A stretch of 64,000 nt of DNA from Rebecca billardiae RCC1528 (Eukaryota > Haptophyta), in the NCBI GenBank assembly GCA_965240325.2, contig OZ251243.1, forward strand, positions 1,353,317 through 1,417,316. Reading direction: 5' to 3'. Position numbers and translations under genes: made by a program. Below the pieces are notes generated by a model. That model was not told where the DNA came from, did no database searches, and saw only the letters and a list, made by a program, of their open reading frames with translations. Of this stretch, positions 8,770 through 20,800 are shown piece after piece. Each line of letters opens with the position of its first letter. Position 1 is the stretch's first letter.

Positions 8770-9513
8770 CGATGGTTGCTGATGACCGGCCCGGCCGGGT
8801 GCCCAACTTGGCGGGCGGCTCGCCGCGCAGGCGGGCGCGCTGCGTGGCGCGCACGCACACCGCGCGTCGCGCGTACGCGTGGTGCCCAGCTAAACTGCGA
8901 GATGGCGCGCCCGCTGCTGCGACCGCGTGACGGCGGCCCCGTCGCTCGCCGCGTGCGCGGCGGTTGCCCCCGTGGTCGCGCTCGGCGCCCGACAGTGCGC
9001 GTCGCGCTCCGAGCGCTCGCCGAGCGAAGCGGCGCGGGCCGCGTTGGGGCGGAGCCTCCATGCAGCCTCACACTGCACGCGAGCTGAGCCGATGCGCTCG
9101 CGCCGCGTCCGCTCTCCCTCGGCCCGCGCATGACCCCAGCTGCGGCGGCGGTCGCAGCCGTGCGATGTCGCGGCGCTTGGCGGCGCGCTCATCGCCACGC
9201 GCCTCTATGACGGGCGCGTCCCGCCGCGCGCAAACGCGCCCCACGAGGCCGCCGCGACCGCACCGCGCTCGCTTCGAGCCGGCGCGCGCTGGGCGCGAGC
9301 GTCTGCGGCGGCCGAGTCGGCTGCTGCTACTGCTAGCTGTTGCGGCCGTTGCCGCTCGCCGCGCCGAGCAGCGCACGACGCCGGCGGATGGCGCGGCCCT
9401 CGTGCAGTGACACGCTTGACGGTCTCGGGGCGCGCCTAGGTTATACTTATTACACATATATTTGTATATACGTACTACTTGTAATAATATATATACTTAT
9501 ATATAATAATTAT
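8770..9513. other. Intergenic, no gene seen
   Basis: Short overlapping frames of Ala/Arg/Ser-rich sequence occur on both strands and have no recognisable protein character. The last ~80 bp (9440-9513) is strongly AT-rich and forms the insertion site of the next element. Confidence 0.5.
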
Positions 9514-11369
9514 TACAGTGGGCGGGTCTCACTGGGGGACCTGCAAAACAACGGACCGGAGTTTTGGCGAAGCTTCGGCGGTTGCGCGGCGGACGGCGGC
9601 GGCGGCTTCGAAGCCGCCCCCACGAGGAGGCGCGGGCGCTGTGGCGCGAGGCGAATGCAAGTCCGCCGCGTGAGCCGGCGGGGAAGTGAGCACCACGAGT
9701 TGTGAGGCGAACCTGGGCGATTGCGGACGCGCGCAAGCTCAAGGCGCCGCCGAATCGTGGCGACTGGCTCCACGACCAGAGGCACAAGCCGGGTGCCCGC
9801 GCTGGTGCGCGCTCGCGCGGCGCGCCGACCGTGCGTCCGCGGGGTGCAAAATCGGGCACGGTGGTTCCGCACGAGTTTCAATGAGCAACGCGTTCCAGAA
9901 GTTCCGCTTGAAAACGCCCGCCGGAAGCGCGGTCACCATACCTGACATCTGCTGCGGCGCCCCTCGCGTCGACATCGTGCGGCGCGGCCACCGACTCCGC
10001 GCCCGCGCGCAGAATGGGAGGGGCTGGTGCAGGAGCAGATGCAGGACTCGGACGCCGAGGAGAAGTCGAGCGCCACGTTCCGCACCCACCGCTACGCATA
10101 CGGCGCTCCTGGGCGAAGACTGCCACTGTGCGGGTGGGCTGTCTCTTCGCGAGCTCTCAGCGTGGAGTCAGCGATCAAGCTGAGGTTGCAGCGCGGCAAC
10201 ATCGTGCAGGGTGGGCGGGTACCGACGCCGCGCTTCGCACGCCGTCTGCGACGGCATCAAACGCCGCGACCACCGCGGCGCCCGGCCAGCGTGGCAGCAT
10301 CGGGCCTGCTGACGGCGGGCGTGACGGTCGGGCGCGGGCGCGGTGGCATCCCGGGGCGCGGGGGCGAGTGCAGCAGCGGTGGCGGGCGCGGCTGCTGGCA
10401 GAGCGCATCTCGCGACGAGGAGTCACTCGGCGCGCACGTCACGCCGCGCGCGATATCGATTCGTCGCCCGGCGAGCGCGGCAGCACCGGGCCTGCTGAAT
10501 GCGGGCGTGACAGCCGGGCGGGCGCCGCAGCGGTCGGGCGCTGCGCCTGCCGCGCTGGCGCGGCACTGTAGCCGGGGCGGCGCGGTGGCAGACGCCGCGG
10601 CGGCGGACGCCGCGGCGGCCGGCGCGACGGCGGGTGGAGCGCATCTCGCGACGAGGAGTTACTCGCCGCGCACGTCACGCTGCGCGCATCTTCGAGGGGT
10701 CGCCCGGCGAGTGCGGCAGCACCGGGCCGGCTGATGGCGCAGCGACGGCGGTCGCGGCGGCGGCAGCCGGCGCGGCGGCCGCAGCGGCGGCCGGCTCGGC
10801 AGCGGCGGGCGCTGCGGCGGGCGGTGCGCATCTCGCCACAAGAAGACGTTCGGTGCGAACTTCACGCCGCGCACACCATCGAGCGGGGTCTGCGGTGCTG
10901 CTTCGGCAAGCGCGTCAGCTGCACCTCCGGCCGAGCGACGAGTCGACGCAAACGACAACGCGCGACGCATCGAGCTGTGTTCCGAGCAGTGCCATTCACA
11001 TTGGCGCTAGTGGCAGCGGTGGGCTGTACACGCTGACGACGCAGCGAGGCGTGAGGTGGTGGTCCACGCCACCGTCGTACCGCGTCGCCTCGCGCACCCC
11101 GAGCGCGCGCGACGAGCTGTACGGGCACGGAAGCTGACAGCATCCCCGCGCCCGGCGCCGCGACCGCGACCCCGCGCAGGCCAGGGGCCCTCCCGGAGAG
11201 CTGATTTTCGTCCGCGCGCTTTGCTGAAGTCGCGCTGGTGAGCTCAGACGCCGGCGCATACCCCGCCGGCGCTAGTCTGTCGCACCCCGTTTGTTCCGAG
11301 TCGCTGAGACCGCGCCGATCGTCAGATAGTTTTGAATTTCTGCTCCGCCAGTGGGACCAGCCCACTGTA
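9514..11369. mobile_element. Candidate TA-flanked DNA transposon (~1.85 kb, non-autonomous or decayed)
   Basis: The left end CAGTGGGCGGGTCTCACTGG (9516-9535) and the right end CCAGTGGGACCAGCCCACTG (11348-11367) are inverted repeats matching at 18 of 20 positions. Each is bordered by TA (9514-9515 and 11368-11369), inside AT-rich DNA. TA duplications and CAGT-type ends are known from the Tc1/mariner (IS630) superfamily. A second left end, also preceded by TA, occurs at 14429. Inside the left end, a block at 9539-9568 recurs at 14765-14794. I could not find an intact transposase or a clear DDE/D pattern. A frame from 9881 (SNAFQKFRLKTPAGSAVTI) looks protein-like only briefly. The interior also contains tandem repeats. 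Confidence 0.55.
10275..10885. repeat. Degenerate tandem repeat inside the TA-flanked element
   Basis: A block of roughly 200-240 bp recurs about three times with strong divergence. Marker phrases are GAGCGCATCTCGCGACGAGG (near 10402 and 10637, and a variant near 10826) and GCGGCAGCACCGGGCC (near 10480 and 10712, and a variant near 10289). Between them are GCN triplet runs. No coding role is evident. Confidence 0.55.
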
Positions 11370-12617
11370 ATTATATATAATAATATATGTATATACTCAT
11401 ATACTGTACGTGACCGACACACTCCCGACTCCGCGTCGTAGACGTAGTCGGTCCGCGGGACGACTCCGCCACTGTCTGACACACCGACCGACACACATCA
11501 TGCTTATTATTATTCAGTTATTGTCAACTCGCCTCCGTGGCGCGCTGCCGCCGAGCCCGGGCGGGAAGATTCGGGAAGATTCGGCGGCGTCGCTCCAGCC
11601 TGGCCGCCGGTCGACTGCTCTCGAGGCAGCCCGCTCCGCGCGTGGCAGGCCGCCTGCGTCCCGACACTCATCAGTTGCACTGCGCGCCGGGCGGTCTGGG
11701 CGCGGGGTCAGCGACGACGGGCAGCGATGATGGGCGCGGCTATTGGCGAGCCTTGGCCGTATGCATCGTGCGTGCGCATCGTCCTGTCCAGCAGCCATCA
11801 CCCGTGCCCGCCGCCGCCATGTCGTCACGGCCAGTGCGCGTAGCCCAACCACGCGGCAACTGCTGGCAAGGGGCGAGCCTCGGCGCAGCACGTGGCGCCG
11901 CGGCCGAGATCGAGGCGTGGCGCCCTGCAGCATGCGCACCCATCTCGACGCGCTGACGTGGCCGATCAGCTCCAGTCACGTACGCAGCTCGTCTAGCGGA
12001 CGTCGCAGCCGCTGCTCAGGCTCGGCCGCTCAGGCTGCGATGCGATCCGCGGACCGGGTGTGCGACCCTCACCGGACTGGTCGGCGCCGGTGACTCACCG
12101 CGCGCACTGGCGAGAGCATTTGCAGCCGGTGCCCATGTACATGCCCCGGCGTGGCCCGCGCGAGAACGCCTCAAAATCCGCCCTGCGCGGGCCATGCGCG
12201 CGCCCTCGACAGCGCGGGGCTGAGGCTGCCCGGACCGAGCGCCGGGCGAAATGCAGCATGCCTGCGCGGCGGAGAGAGGCGAGGGTGCTGGGCGAGAAGG
12301 AGGCGGGGAGGCTCTTCAGCGTCTACTGGCGCCATCCGGCTGGCGCGCGCGGGCGTGACCGCCGTGGGCGCCGCGCATCAACCTGCGCAAGCGAAGCGCG
12401 CGTGGTGCGGCCAGCCACTCGGACGGCCGCATCGCCCGATCGCGCCGTGCGTGCGCGGTGACGACTGGCGAGTCCGGTTGATGGCCAAAAGCTTCCGTCC
12501 GCCGGCTCACTGGTCAAGCAGCCGCGAGCTCAAGGCGCTCGCCACTGCTGCACGCCTTGCGCCGCTCCGAGCTCTCTCCGCCGCGGTTTTAGGCGCCGGC
12601 GCTCACCGCGTGCCGCG
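11370..12617. other. Intergenic, no gene seen
   Basis: An AT-rich segment follows the element (11370-11405), then GC-rich sequence with only short low-complexity frames. A direct repeat of GGGAAGATTC lies near 11561-11582. Nothing else is supported. Confidence 0.45.
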
Positions 12618-14192
12618 ATGCCGCTCGAGCTCATCGAACTGACCGATGCCAGCACCCTCGCCATCTCCGGCCAGGGCGTCGCCATCGGCACGGAGGCTGG
12701 CGAAGGGGGGGCCGACGTGCGCGCGAACGCCGAGACGCTCGCCAAGACCACAGGCATCATCATCGTGCCCAGCGGCGGCGATGCAGCCCAAGTACGGCGT
12801 CAGCTGCGCGAGCTGCGTCCGGACGATGGCAACGCCGTGGCCTGCCGCGTCATCCTCTGCAGTGATCTCGCAGACCTGCTGCTCGGGCCCAACGCGAGCG
12901 CGGCCGCGCGCACCCCGGACGCGCTGCGCGCGCGCGCTGCAAAGATCGACGCGTCCTGTGCCATGTCGGCCGTTCTCAAACAAGTGGCGGCGCGTGCGGC
13001 GCGCGCCGACGAGTCGCCACCGGCCTCGAGCACGGACCTGCCCACGCGCGCCCAGCTTGATCCCTGCTCGATCGCGCAGTGCATGCAGCTGCCGCCCGAG
13101 TGCGCGGCTGCTCCCGGCATGCGCATCGCGATTTTGCAGCTGTTCACCAACGCCGACGGCCTGGCCGCCATCGGTCCGGCGGCCGAGCACGCGTTCGGGC
13201 CCCTCGGCCAGCGCCGCGACGGCCTGCCGCTCTACCGCACCCTCAACCCCGGGCTCGGCCGCGAGTCCGCCTGTGCATGCGCTGTCAGTCGGCGCGTCGC
13301 TCTCGCGCGGGGCTGCGTGGACGCCACCCAGGCCGCGCGCATGCGCACGATCACGTACCTCGCGTCGACTGACCAGTGGCGGGACGGCGCTCCCCCGTCC
13401 GATCTCGGCCGCGCGTACTTCGGCGAGCGCTTCGAGGTGTTTGATGCCGATTACAAGCCCGCGGCGCTCTGCGACCTCGCCGCGGGAGGCGGCGGCGGGC
13501 GCGATGGCTTCGCCTGGGTCGTGGCCAGCCTCCACGACGCCTATCTCGCGGCCGTTAGCATGTGCTCGCAGTGCCCGGCCCTCGGCGGCGTGCTCGACGG
13601 TTTTGAGCCGAAACCCTTCCTGCTCGTCATGTGCGCCGCCGTCGTCCGGAGCGTCATCAGCGATCACATCGACGTGGCGGCCGCAGACCTGGCCTCAAAG
13701 GTCGCGCGCGTGCTCGGCGCCGACGAGGAGACGTCGGAGCACGTCCAGTGGTTCGTGAAGCTGCTGCAGCGCGAGGCGTGCGCCGCCTTCTTCGGTCGTG
13801 TGCAGAAGCGCGAGATACTCCCCGCATCGCACGCCCAGCCGTACGTCCTGTCCGAGTCGTCCGTGTTCGGTGCCGACGTGGCGCTGGAGCGCGCGGTGGA
13901 GGCGCTGGTGGGCGGGTGCGACTGCGCCGTGCGCCGCGCCGCCGCCGAGTCCAGTGGCGCGGACGTCGTGCTCGGCGCCAGCACGATCGACTCGCACGTC
14001 GTCGTGCGCGTGCCGGAGGGTCTCGCCGACGGCTTCGTCAAGAACCTGGAGGCCAAGTTGCGCGCTGTGCCGGGCGAGCTCCTCGGGGAAGATGCGTATA
14101 GTCCCCTGCGAGCGGTGTGCGTGCGCGGCGCCTCGGGCGGGAAGCTCTCGGCCGCCATGAACGCGCTGTACACGGAGGTGACGAAGGTTTAG
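12618..14192 (+). CDS. Hypothetical protein, 524 aa
   Basis: Family not recognised. The frame has balanced amino-acid composition, few low-complexity runs and ordinary-looking helices and strands: TGIIIVPSGG (~45-54), VACRVILCSDLADLLLG (~74-90), FLLVMCAAVVRSVISDH (~334-350) and HVQWFVKLLQREACAAFFG (~375-393). A CSQC motif lies at ~316-319, and another Cys pair (GGCDC) near 432-436, but there is no clear zinc-finger spacing. The hydrophobic stretch ~334-346 is too short to call a membrane segment. The start is the first Met of the open frame. Its codon use is less GCG-biased than that of the genes before 8 kb and resembles the large gene at 17.8 kb. A long (TA)n tract begins ~95 bp after the stop. 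No function is proposed. Confidence 0.72.
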   Translation: MPLELIELTDASTLAISGQGVAIGTEAGEGGADVRANAETLAKTTGIIIVPSGGDAAQVRRQLRELRPDDGNAVACRVILCSDLADLLLGPNASAAARTPDALRARAAKIDASCAMSAVLKQVAARAARADESPPASSTDLPTRAQLDPCSIAQCMQLPPECAAAPGMRIAILQLFTNADGLAAIGPAAEHAFGPLGQRRDGLPLYRTLNPGLGRESACACAVSRRVALARGCVDATQAARMRTITYLASTDQWRDGAPPSDLGRAYFGERFEVFDADYKPAALCDLAAGGGGGRDGFAWVVASLHDAYLAAVSMCSQCPALGGVLDGFEPKPFLLVMCAAVVRSVISDHIDVAAADLASKVARVLGADEETSEHVQWFVKLLQREACAAFFGRVQKREILPASHAQPYVLSESSVFGADVALERAVEALVGGCDCAVRRAAAESSGADVVLGASTIDSHVVVRVPEGLADGFVKNLEAKLRAVPGELLGEDAYSPLRAVCVRGASGGKLSAAMNALYTEVTKV

Positions 14193-14286
14193 TTCACGCG
14201 CCGTCTCGTCAGAGTCCCTCGTCCCTGACGGAGCAACCGTCCGCGAGCGTTCACGCCAGGGCCGCGGGGCGCCCATCATATGATGT

Positions 14287-14372
14287 GATATATATATATA
14301 TATATATATATGAATATATATATATATATGAATATATATGAATATATATGAATATATCAGCAGCAGCAGCAG
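14287..14372. repeat. (TA)n microsatellite followed by (CAG)5
   Basis: A TA tract interrupted by TGAATA units covers ~14287-14357 and passes directly into a short CAG run (14358-14372). It follows the stop codon of the 524-aa gene by ~95 bp. Confidence 0.85.
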
Positions 14373-14426
14373 TGAGTCAGTGCAGCAGTGAGGTGCTACG
14401 ACTTGTTAATGTTATTATTCTAATAA

Positions 14427-14800
14427 TACAGTGGGCGGGTCGATCTCCTGACCGCTCGGGGAGCACGGGGCAGGCTCGACCAGCTGCTACCAGCGGCTGA
14501 GACTGCCAGCCGTGACATCCGGACCTGCACCATGTCCATCGCCCTCGCTCGGGGCACACGGCAGGGCCATGCGAGCCGCGCAGCGCAGGTGGATCGCGCT
14601 CCAGCAGCTCAAGGCCGCGCTCAAGCAATCCGATCGCGGTGCAGGCTATGCTCTGCCACCAACGCCGACTTCGTGTCGACGATCGGGCACTGCCGCCGAC
14701 GAATCAGGAGACCCGCGTCGTCCTACCTGTGTCGTTAAATCATAGAATGTGTCCATGGGCCGGGGCCTGCAAACCAACGGACCGGAGTTTTGGCCCAACA
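14427..14800. mobile_element. Fragmentary relative of the TA-flanked element
   Basis: TA plus CAGTGGGCGGGTC (14427-14441) repeats the left end of the element at 9514. The block GCCTGCAAACCAACGGACCG and its continuation to 14794 repeat 9539-9568. Between them lies the second copy of the 43-bp dispersed repeat (14695-14737, matching 7523-7565). No right terminus is found nearby, so this is a mosaic or truncated copy. Confidence 0.5.
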
Positions 14801-16595
14801 CGGGCCGAAAGTTGAATGAGAGGCGTCACGATGGCTGCCGACGCGCGCGCTGGCCGACCGTCCTCAAGAGGCCGTGATCGGCGGCGTAGACCGCGCGGCG
14901 GACCTCGCGAGAGAGCCTAGTCCTGGTCTTCAGCGGCGCTGATCAACGCCTTCCTCCTCCTTCGCCTCGAGAGCAGCTCCACATGACACGCGCCGAGACG
15001 GCCGCAAAGCGACTCCGAAGCGACTCTGCGAGCGCGCCGCCGGCTGCTCTGAGCATGCGGAGATGGTCAGCTCTTTCGGGTGCGCCGCATGCGCGCTAGA
15101 TTGCTGACTTTCATGGTACAGCTCGGCTGCTCGAAACGTGCGCGTCTGCTCTCGCGTGCTGGCACGACTCACGCTCTCCAAACTGACCGCTGCTCATATC
15201 AGGGCATGCTGCCGCAATCTCATCCTCAATCGCATCCCAGCGGCACCCGGGCACAGACGCAGGTGCACATCGACCTGGAGTGGCTGTCGTCGTCGCCACT
15301 ACCTCTCGGCTGGCGCTCAGCACCAAGGTGCCGCGTAAATGAACGCGCGCGCGACGGCTTTCTGACCACGGCCCGTGTTGTGCAGGTCGTGGTCACATGT
15401 GAGCGCGGCGCTGCGGAGACGGGGCGGGGTCTCGCGCGCCAGTGGCGCTGGCAGCGTGTCACGCGGGCCCACCGCCACGCCGCGCCGCAGATCGCATCGC
15501 GCCGCGCCGTGCTGCGCTGCTCGCCCTGCCGTCAGCCAGGTCGGAGTTCGCGGTCGGTCGTCATGACGTCACTGTCAGCGGCTCCCGCCAGCCGTCGTCG
15601 CACCCGGCGGCCCGAGGCAGCGCGTCTACGAAGAGGCGATGCGCAACTACGGCAGCATGCGATCAGCATGGCGTGCCGCGCCCGCGGGCTCCCCAAGCCT
15701 GCCGACTCATCCGCCAGCCAGCCGTCCGCCGACACGCGAGCTGACTGGCCGTCGGGTCCGCAGTGGCCGTGCGTCGCCGCGCGGGCACGCTGCCCGCGTC
15801 CAGTGGAATCCTGTAGCGTGCGCACGGGTGGTTTGGTCCGTGGTCGGCCGGTCGTCAAATTTTATTAGATAGCGCAGCAGGCGAGCAAGTCGCATGGCGA
15901 CAACTGCTACCCCTACACGCGCAAGCTACGACCGGGCTATATAGATAGCAGCGCCATATATAGGCCGCTCTAGCTCACTCCAACTGTGATCATTGGCGCC
16001 AGGCCGCAAGTGTACGTACCAATCAAATCAAGTGCGCAGAGTTGACGGACAGCCGCGCGCGTGCGGCGCACGACCCGATCGCCTGCGCGCTGTCGCGGGG
16101 CGCGGTGGTGCTACCACGCGCGCGCGCCGTGCCACACGCGCGCGCCGTGGTCGCTCGACCATCTCGCAGAGTGGTGCCCTCCCGTTCCGGCTCGCTCTCG
16201 CGAATCGCCGCGCCCCTGCGTGCTGTGGCCCGCGCACGCAGCATGCCCAAACGCGAGTGTGGGCGTCCACCTGCACGCGCGCCCCCGCACCCGCGCGGCC
16301 ACGGTGCGATCGCGTACGCCGCCCCGCGGCAGCGTGCAGGCGCCAGGGTCGCGCGCCGCGCGCGCGCGGTTGTCCGAGCACGCCCCGTGCCGCCTGGACG
16401 CGGGCGGCGCGCCGCGTCGCGCGAGCTGCTCCGAGGCGCGACGGAGGTCGGTGCGCGGCGCAAGGTTGGCCGCATCGCCGTTGCGCAGCGGCCCGAGCGC
16501 CGCGCGTCCTGCGCCGACGCTCGGCGCCGCCCCACCACGCAGCCTGCTGGACGAGTGGCGGGCGATGGCCGCCCGTTCGTCAATCGTCAAAGCAG
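14801..16595. other. Intergenic, no gene seen
   Basis: Only short mixed frames occur. An imperfect inverted repeat of ~60 bp pairs 16045-16105 with 16318-16378; both arms contain a GCGCGCGGYTGTCCG-like core. A TA-rich patch lies at 15940-15962. No RNA gene is recognised. Confidence 0.45.
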
Positions 16596-16599
16596 GCCA

Positions 16600-17715
16600 A
16601 GGGTGTCCAGGCAAAGAAATAAAGGGGGGTGTCCAGGGTGCGCAACTCGCAGTGCGCAGCGCGGCGGAGGCTCACTCATCGCGAGGTCGCCGCTCGCCAG
16701 TGGGACTCGCCCGCCTGCCGCCGTGCACGGCGGCGGAGCCGCTCGCGCCGTGCGCTCCTGCGGCCGTCGGATCGGGCTGCGTAGGCGGCGCGCGGCTTGG
16801 GCCGTCGCTGAGCCACCCAGCGCCCCTCGCTGCGCCGCGCGCCTTCCTCGTCCTCGCCTCCTCCGCGCCTTGAAGCAGCACGCGCGGCGCCGCCACAAAA
16901 GCAGCGCAGGCGCTCGCGTGCAAGCGCGCGCGCGCGGCGCGCGACGGGCTCGACTCGGGGCTCGCGCCGCTGCGGGGGCATGCAGTGCTATCACGTGCGC
17001 GCGCGACGCCCCCTCGAGCCTGCGCATCGCTGTGACCGTCACGCGCCAAATGCTCACACGTCCTCGTGTTGAAGTAGGCCCAATCTGACCAGAACCTGCC
17101 ATGCGTCAGGACGCCTTCTTAGGCAAGACACGATGACAGCTACGTACGCGGCGCTTCTCAGCAAGCGTGGAGACCACAAGAGAAGCGCACGCAAGCATGA
17201 CCGTCTCCGCGTCGATCGCGTCGACGCACTCAAGGCCCGTTGTGGAAGCTTCCGTCGCACGTGCGATGATGCCAAGTCAGACCATTTTGAAACGTGCATC
17301 AGCGTGCACTGACGGTCAAACGCGCAGGCTCGAGGGGGCGTCGCGCGCGCATGTGATAGCACTGCATGACCCCGCAGCGGCGCGAGCCCCGAGTCGAGCC
17401 CGTCGCGCGCCGCGCGCGCGCTTGCACGCGAGCGCCTGCGCTGCTTTTGTGGCGGCGCCGCGCGTGCGCGTGCTGCTTCAAGGCGCGGAGGAGGCGAGGA
17501 CGAGGAAGGCGCGCGGCGCAGCGAGGGGCGCTGGGTGGCTCGGCGACGGCCCAAGCCGCGCGCCGCCTACGCAGCCCGATCCGACGGCCGCAGGAGCGCA
17601 CGGCGCGAGCGGCTCCGCCGCCGTGCACGGCGGCGGACTCGTCCCACTGGCGAGCGGCGACCTCGCGACTGCGCACTGCGAGTTGCGCACCCTGGACACC
17701 CTTGCTACAGTTTAT
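16600..17715. repeat. Long inverted repeat (arms ~420-445 bp, ~250-bp spacer)
   Basis: The left arm (~16600-17046) is the near-complete reverse complement of the right arm (~17296-17715). Shared landmarks include AAGGGTGTCCA at the outer ends, GTGCGCAACTCGCAGTGCGC, and CATGCAGTGCTATCAC near the inner ends. The arms differ by small indels and substitutions. The ~250-bp spacer has no gene. The repeat could be a foldback element, a transposon with long termini, or a hairpin-RNA locus. Its right end lies ~100 bp before the ATG of the large gene. Confidence 0.8.
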
Positions 17716-17819
17716 TTATTGTAGTTTAAGGCTCACGGTGGCAGGTTGCCGCGCCATCCTTCACAGTACCGCGAAACCGCTTCGGCCAAGCTCGTCGCCG
17801 CTCTAGGCGCGTGTGGCGG

Positions 17820-20800
17820 ATGGCGGCTCTACCGGCGCCGATCGCGCCCGCCGCTGGCGGCGCGTCCGGCCACGTCTGCGTACTCGAACCGCCGCCGGAT
17901 GGCGAGTCACTGACGCTCTGTGCTCGGCTGGCCCAGGCCGTGCAGCTCGCACGCGCCGACGCTGCCCTCGGCCGCGCCGCCGCCGCTGCCCTCGGCCGCG
18001 CCGCCGCTGACGGCGGTGCCGGCCAGGTCTGGTGCCGCGGAGGGGTCCACGTGCGGCCGCTGGGCGACGACGGCGTCGGCCGCGGCCTATTCGTGGTGTC
18101 CGCGCGCACCGCATCGGTGAGGCGGTGCGCGCAGTCTGATTGGACGGCGGTCGTCACGCCCGTATTGTTTGACGACGGCCGTGCGGACCACCTCTGCTCG
18201 CTCGAGCCGGTGGTGGTGGGCACGGCGGAGGCGCTCGCCGAGCTGGGCCGGGCCGCCGGCACCACGTCGGGCGCGGCCGCCGCGGCAGGCTGCGGCGTCG
18301 CCGCCGCCTTTGCGCCGCGCGCAAGCGGCGACGCAGTGACCGCGCAGACGCTGTTCAGCGCGTTTGAGGGCGGCTCGGTGAGGGCGGGCGCTCTGTGGCT
18401 CGCGGCGGCGAAGCGGCGCGACGCGGCGGCGGACGACTCGCTCGCGTGGCCGCCGCGCGCCGAGCCCGCTCGCACTGCGCCGCCCGACGGGCTCTCCGAT
18501 GCCCCGAGTTCCGCGTGGTGCTTTGGCACAGCCGTGCAGCTGTCGGCGGCGACGGCAGCAGAGTTGTCACGCGCGATGCCGGTGGAAGAGGACGGCCTCG
18601 TGTTTGCGTGCTCCGCTACGCCACTCGCCGTCGTGTGCGACGCGCGTGCCCAGGCGGACGGCGCGGTGCCGCGCGGCTGGTCAGCCGTGTGGCTGCCGAC
18701 AGTGACGCTCAGCGCCGCCGACGAGTCCACTGGGTCGCACCGGGCCATGGTGCTGAACGAGGTGACTGCGGTGAGACTGAGGTGCGCTGAGGGGGAGCAG
18801 GCGCAGCTGCTGCAGCTGGCGCTCGAGGTCGCCGTGCTGGTCCACGCGTGCGAGCTCCACGCCAAGCCGCGGCACGTGCAGTGCCTCCACGCAGGCGCCG
18901 CTCGGCTCGGCGCGCCGCGCTCGGCGACCAACAGGGACATCGGCTGCACGACGCCGACCCCGCTGGAGCGCGCAGACGGCGCCGAGTTGACCGAGAGCAC
19001 GCGCTGGCTCGCCGGTCACTTTGCGCTCTCGGCGCTGGTGCTGCGCACGCCCAGCGCAATGCGGAGCGGGCTCGACGCGCGACTGGGCCGCGTGAGCAGC
19101 AGCCGCGACACAGTCAGCGCCAAGTGGGGCGCGGACTCACGCATGCGCGCAGCGCTGATGGCAGCGGCAGTGCGTGGGCATCTCGACCGGTGGGAGGCGC
19201 CGTCGTTCATCTCGCCGCCTTCCGATGGCGAGCCGACCTTCCTCGCCAGGTACGCCCTCGCCGTGGCGCCGTCGGCCGGAGCCGGCGCGAACGCCCCGCC
19301 CGTGCCGCCGTCGGACGGGCGGCTGCCGCGTGCGGACTCGGGCGGCAGCCATGCATATCGCACGGGGCAGTCGGAGTCCCAAAGTCAGACGGCGGCGCGG
19401 CTGCCCGCGGGCACGCGGCGCGCGCAGTCGGTGGAGGGATCGTCGCCGGCCGAGTCGCTCGCGCCGCCGGTGGTACCACGCGCGGAAGGATCGCTGCCCG
19501 AGCACGAGCCGCTCGTGCAGCCGCCCACTGTGGCCGGGCAGGGCGCTGCACAGCCGGCCGCGCCGCCGAGCCTGCTGCCGGCGCCGCCGGCGGCGGCCGG
19601 GCGGGGCGCGACACAGCCGGCCGCGCCGCCGCTCGTGCTGTCGGCGCCGCCGCCGGCGGCGGCCGGGCGGGGCGCGGAGGAGCAGGCAGCGCAGCCGAGC
19701 CTGTCGCCGCCGCCGCTCGCGGCGGCCGGGCGGGGCGCGGAGGAGCAGGCAGCGCAGCCGAGCCTGCCGCCGCCGCCGCTCGCGGCGGCCGGGCGGGGCG
19801 CGAAGGAGCAGGCAGCGCAGCCGAGCCTGCCGCCGCCGCCGCTCGCGGCGGCCGGGCGGGGCGCGGAGGAGCAGGCAGCGCAGCCGAGCCTGCCGCCGCC
19901 GCCGCTCGCGGCGGCCGGGCGGGGCGCGGAGGAGCAGGCAGCGCAGCCGAGCCTGCCGCCGCCGCCGCTCGCGGCGGCCGGGCGGGGCGCGGAGGAGCAG
20001 GCAGCGCAGCCGAGCCTGCCGCCGCCGCCGCTCGCGGCGGCCGGGCGGGGCGCGAAGGAGCAGGCAGCGCAGCCGAGCCTGCTGCCGGCGCCGCCGGCGG
20101 CGGCCGGGCGGGGCGCGACACAGCCGGCCGCGCCGCCGCTCGTGCTGTCGGCGCCGCCGCCGGCGGCGGCCGGGCGGGGCGCGAAGGAGCAGGCAGCGCA
20201 GCCGAGCCTGCCGCCGCCGCCGCTCGCGGCGGCCGGGCGGGGCGCGAAGGAGCAGGCAGCGCAGCCGAGCCTGCCGCCGCCGCCGCTCGCGGCGGCCGGG
20301 CGGGGCGCGAAGGAGCAGGCAGCGCAGCCGAGCCTGCTGCCGGCGCCGCCGGCGGCGGCCGGGCGGGGCGCGACACAGCCGGCCGCGCCGCCGCTCGTGC
20401 TGTCGGCGCCGCCGCCGGCGGCGGCCGGGCGGGGCGCGAAGGAGCAGGCAGCGCAGCCGAGCCTGCCGCCGCCGCCGCTCGCGGCGGCCGGGCGGGGCGC
20501 GAAGGAGCAGGCAGCGCAGCCGAGCCTGCTGCCGGCGCCGCCGGCGGCGGCCGGGCGGGGCGCGACACAGCCGGCCGCGCCGCCGCTCGTGCTGTCGGCG
20601 CCGCCGCCGCCGGCGGCCGGGCGGGGCGCGAAGGAGCAGGCAGCGCAGCCGAGCCTGCCGCCGCCGCCGCTCGCGGCGGCCGGGCGGGGCGCGGAGGAGC
20701 AGGCAGCGCAGCCGAGCCTGTCGCCGCCGCCGCTCGCGGCGGCCGGGCGGGGCGCGAAGGAGCAGGCAGCGCAGCCGAGCCTGCCGCCGCCGCCGCTCGC

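Noticed and set aside
10027-10734. 235-codon frame inside the TA-flanked element as a transposase
   Set aside because: No DDE/D pattern or helix-turn-helix visible; most of it is tandem repeat translation.
15080-15868. 262-codon plus-strand frame
   Set aside because: Composition is not protein-like and there is no conserved motif or clear start context.
17811-17819. In-frame GTG upstream of the large gene as start
   Set aside because: Eukaryotic context and an ATG three codons later make 17820 the better start.
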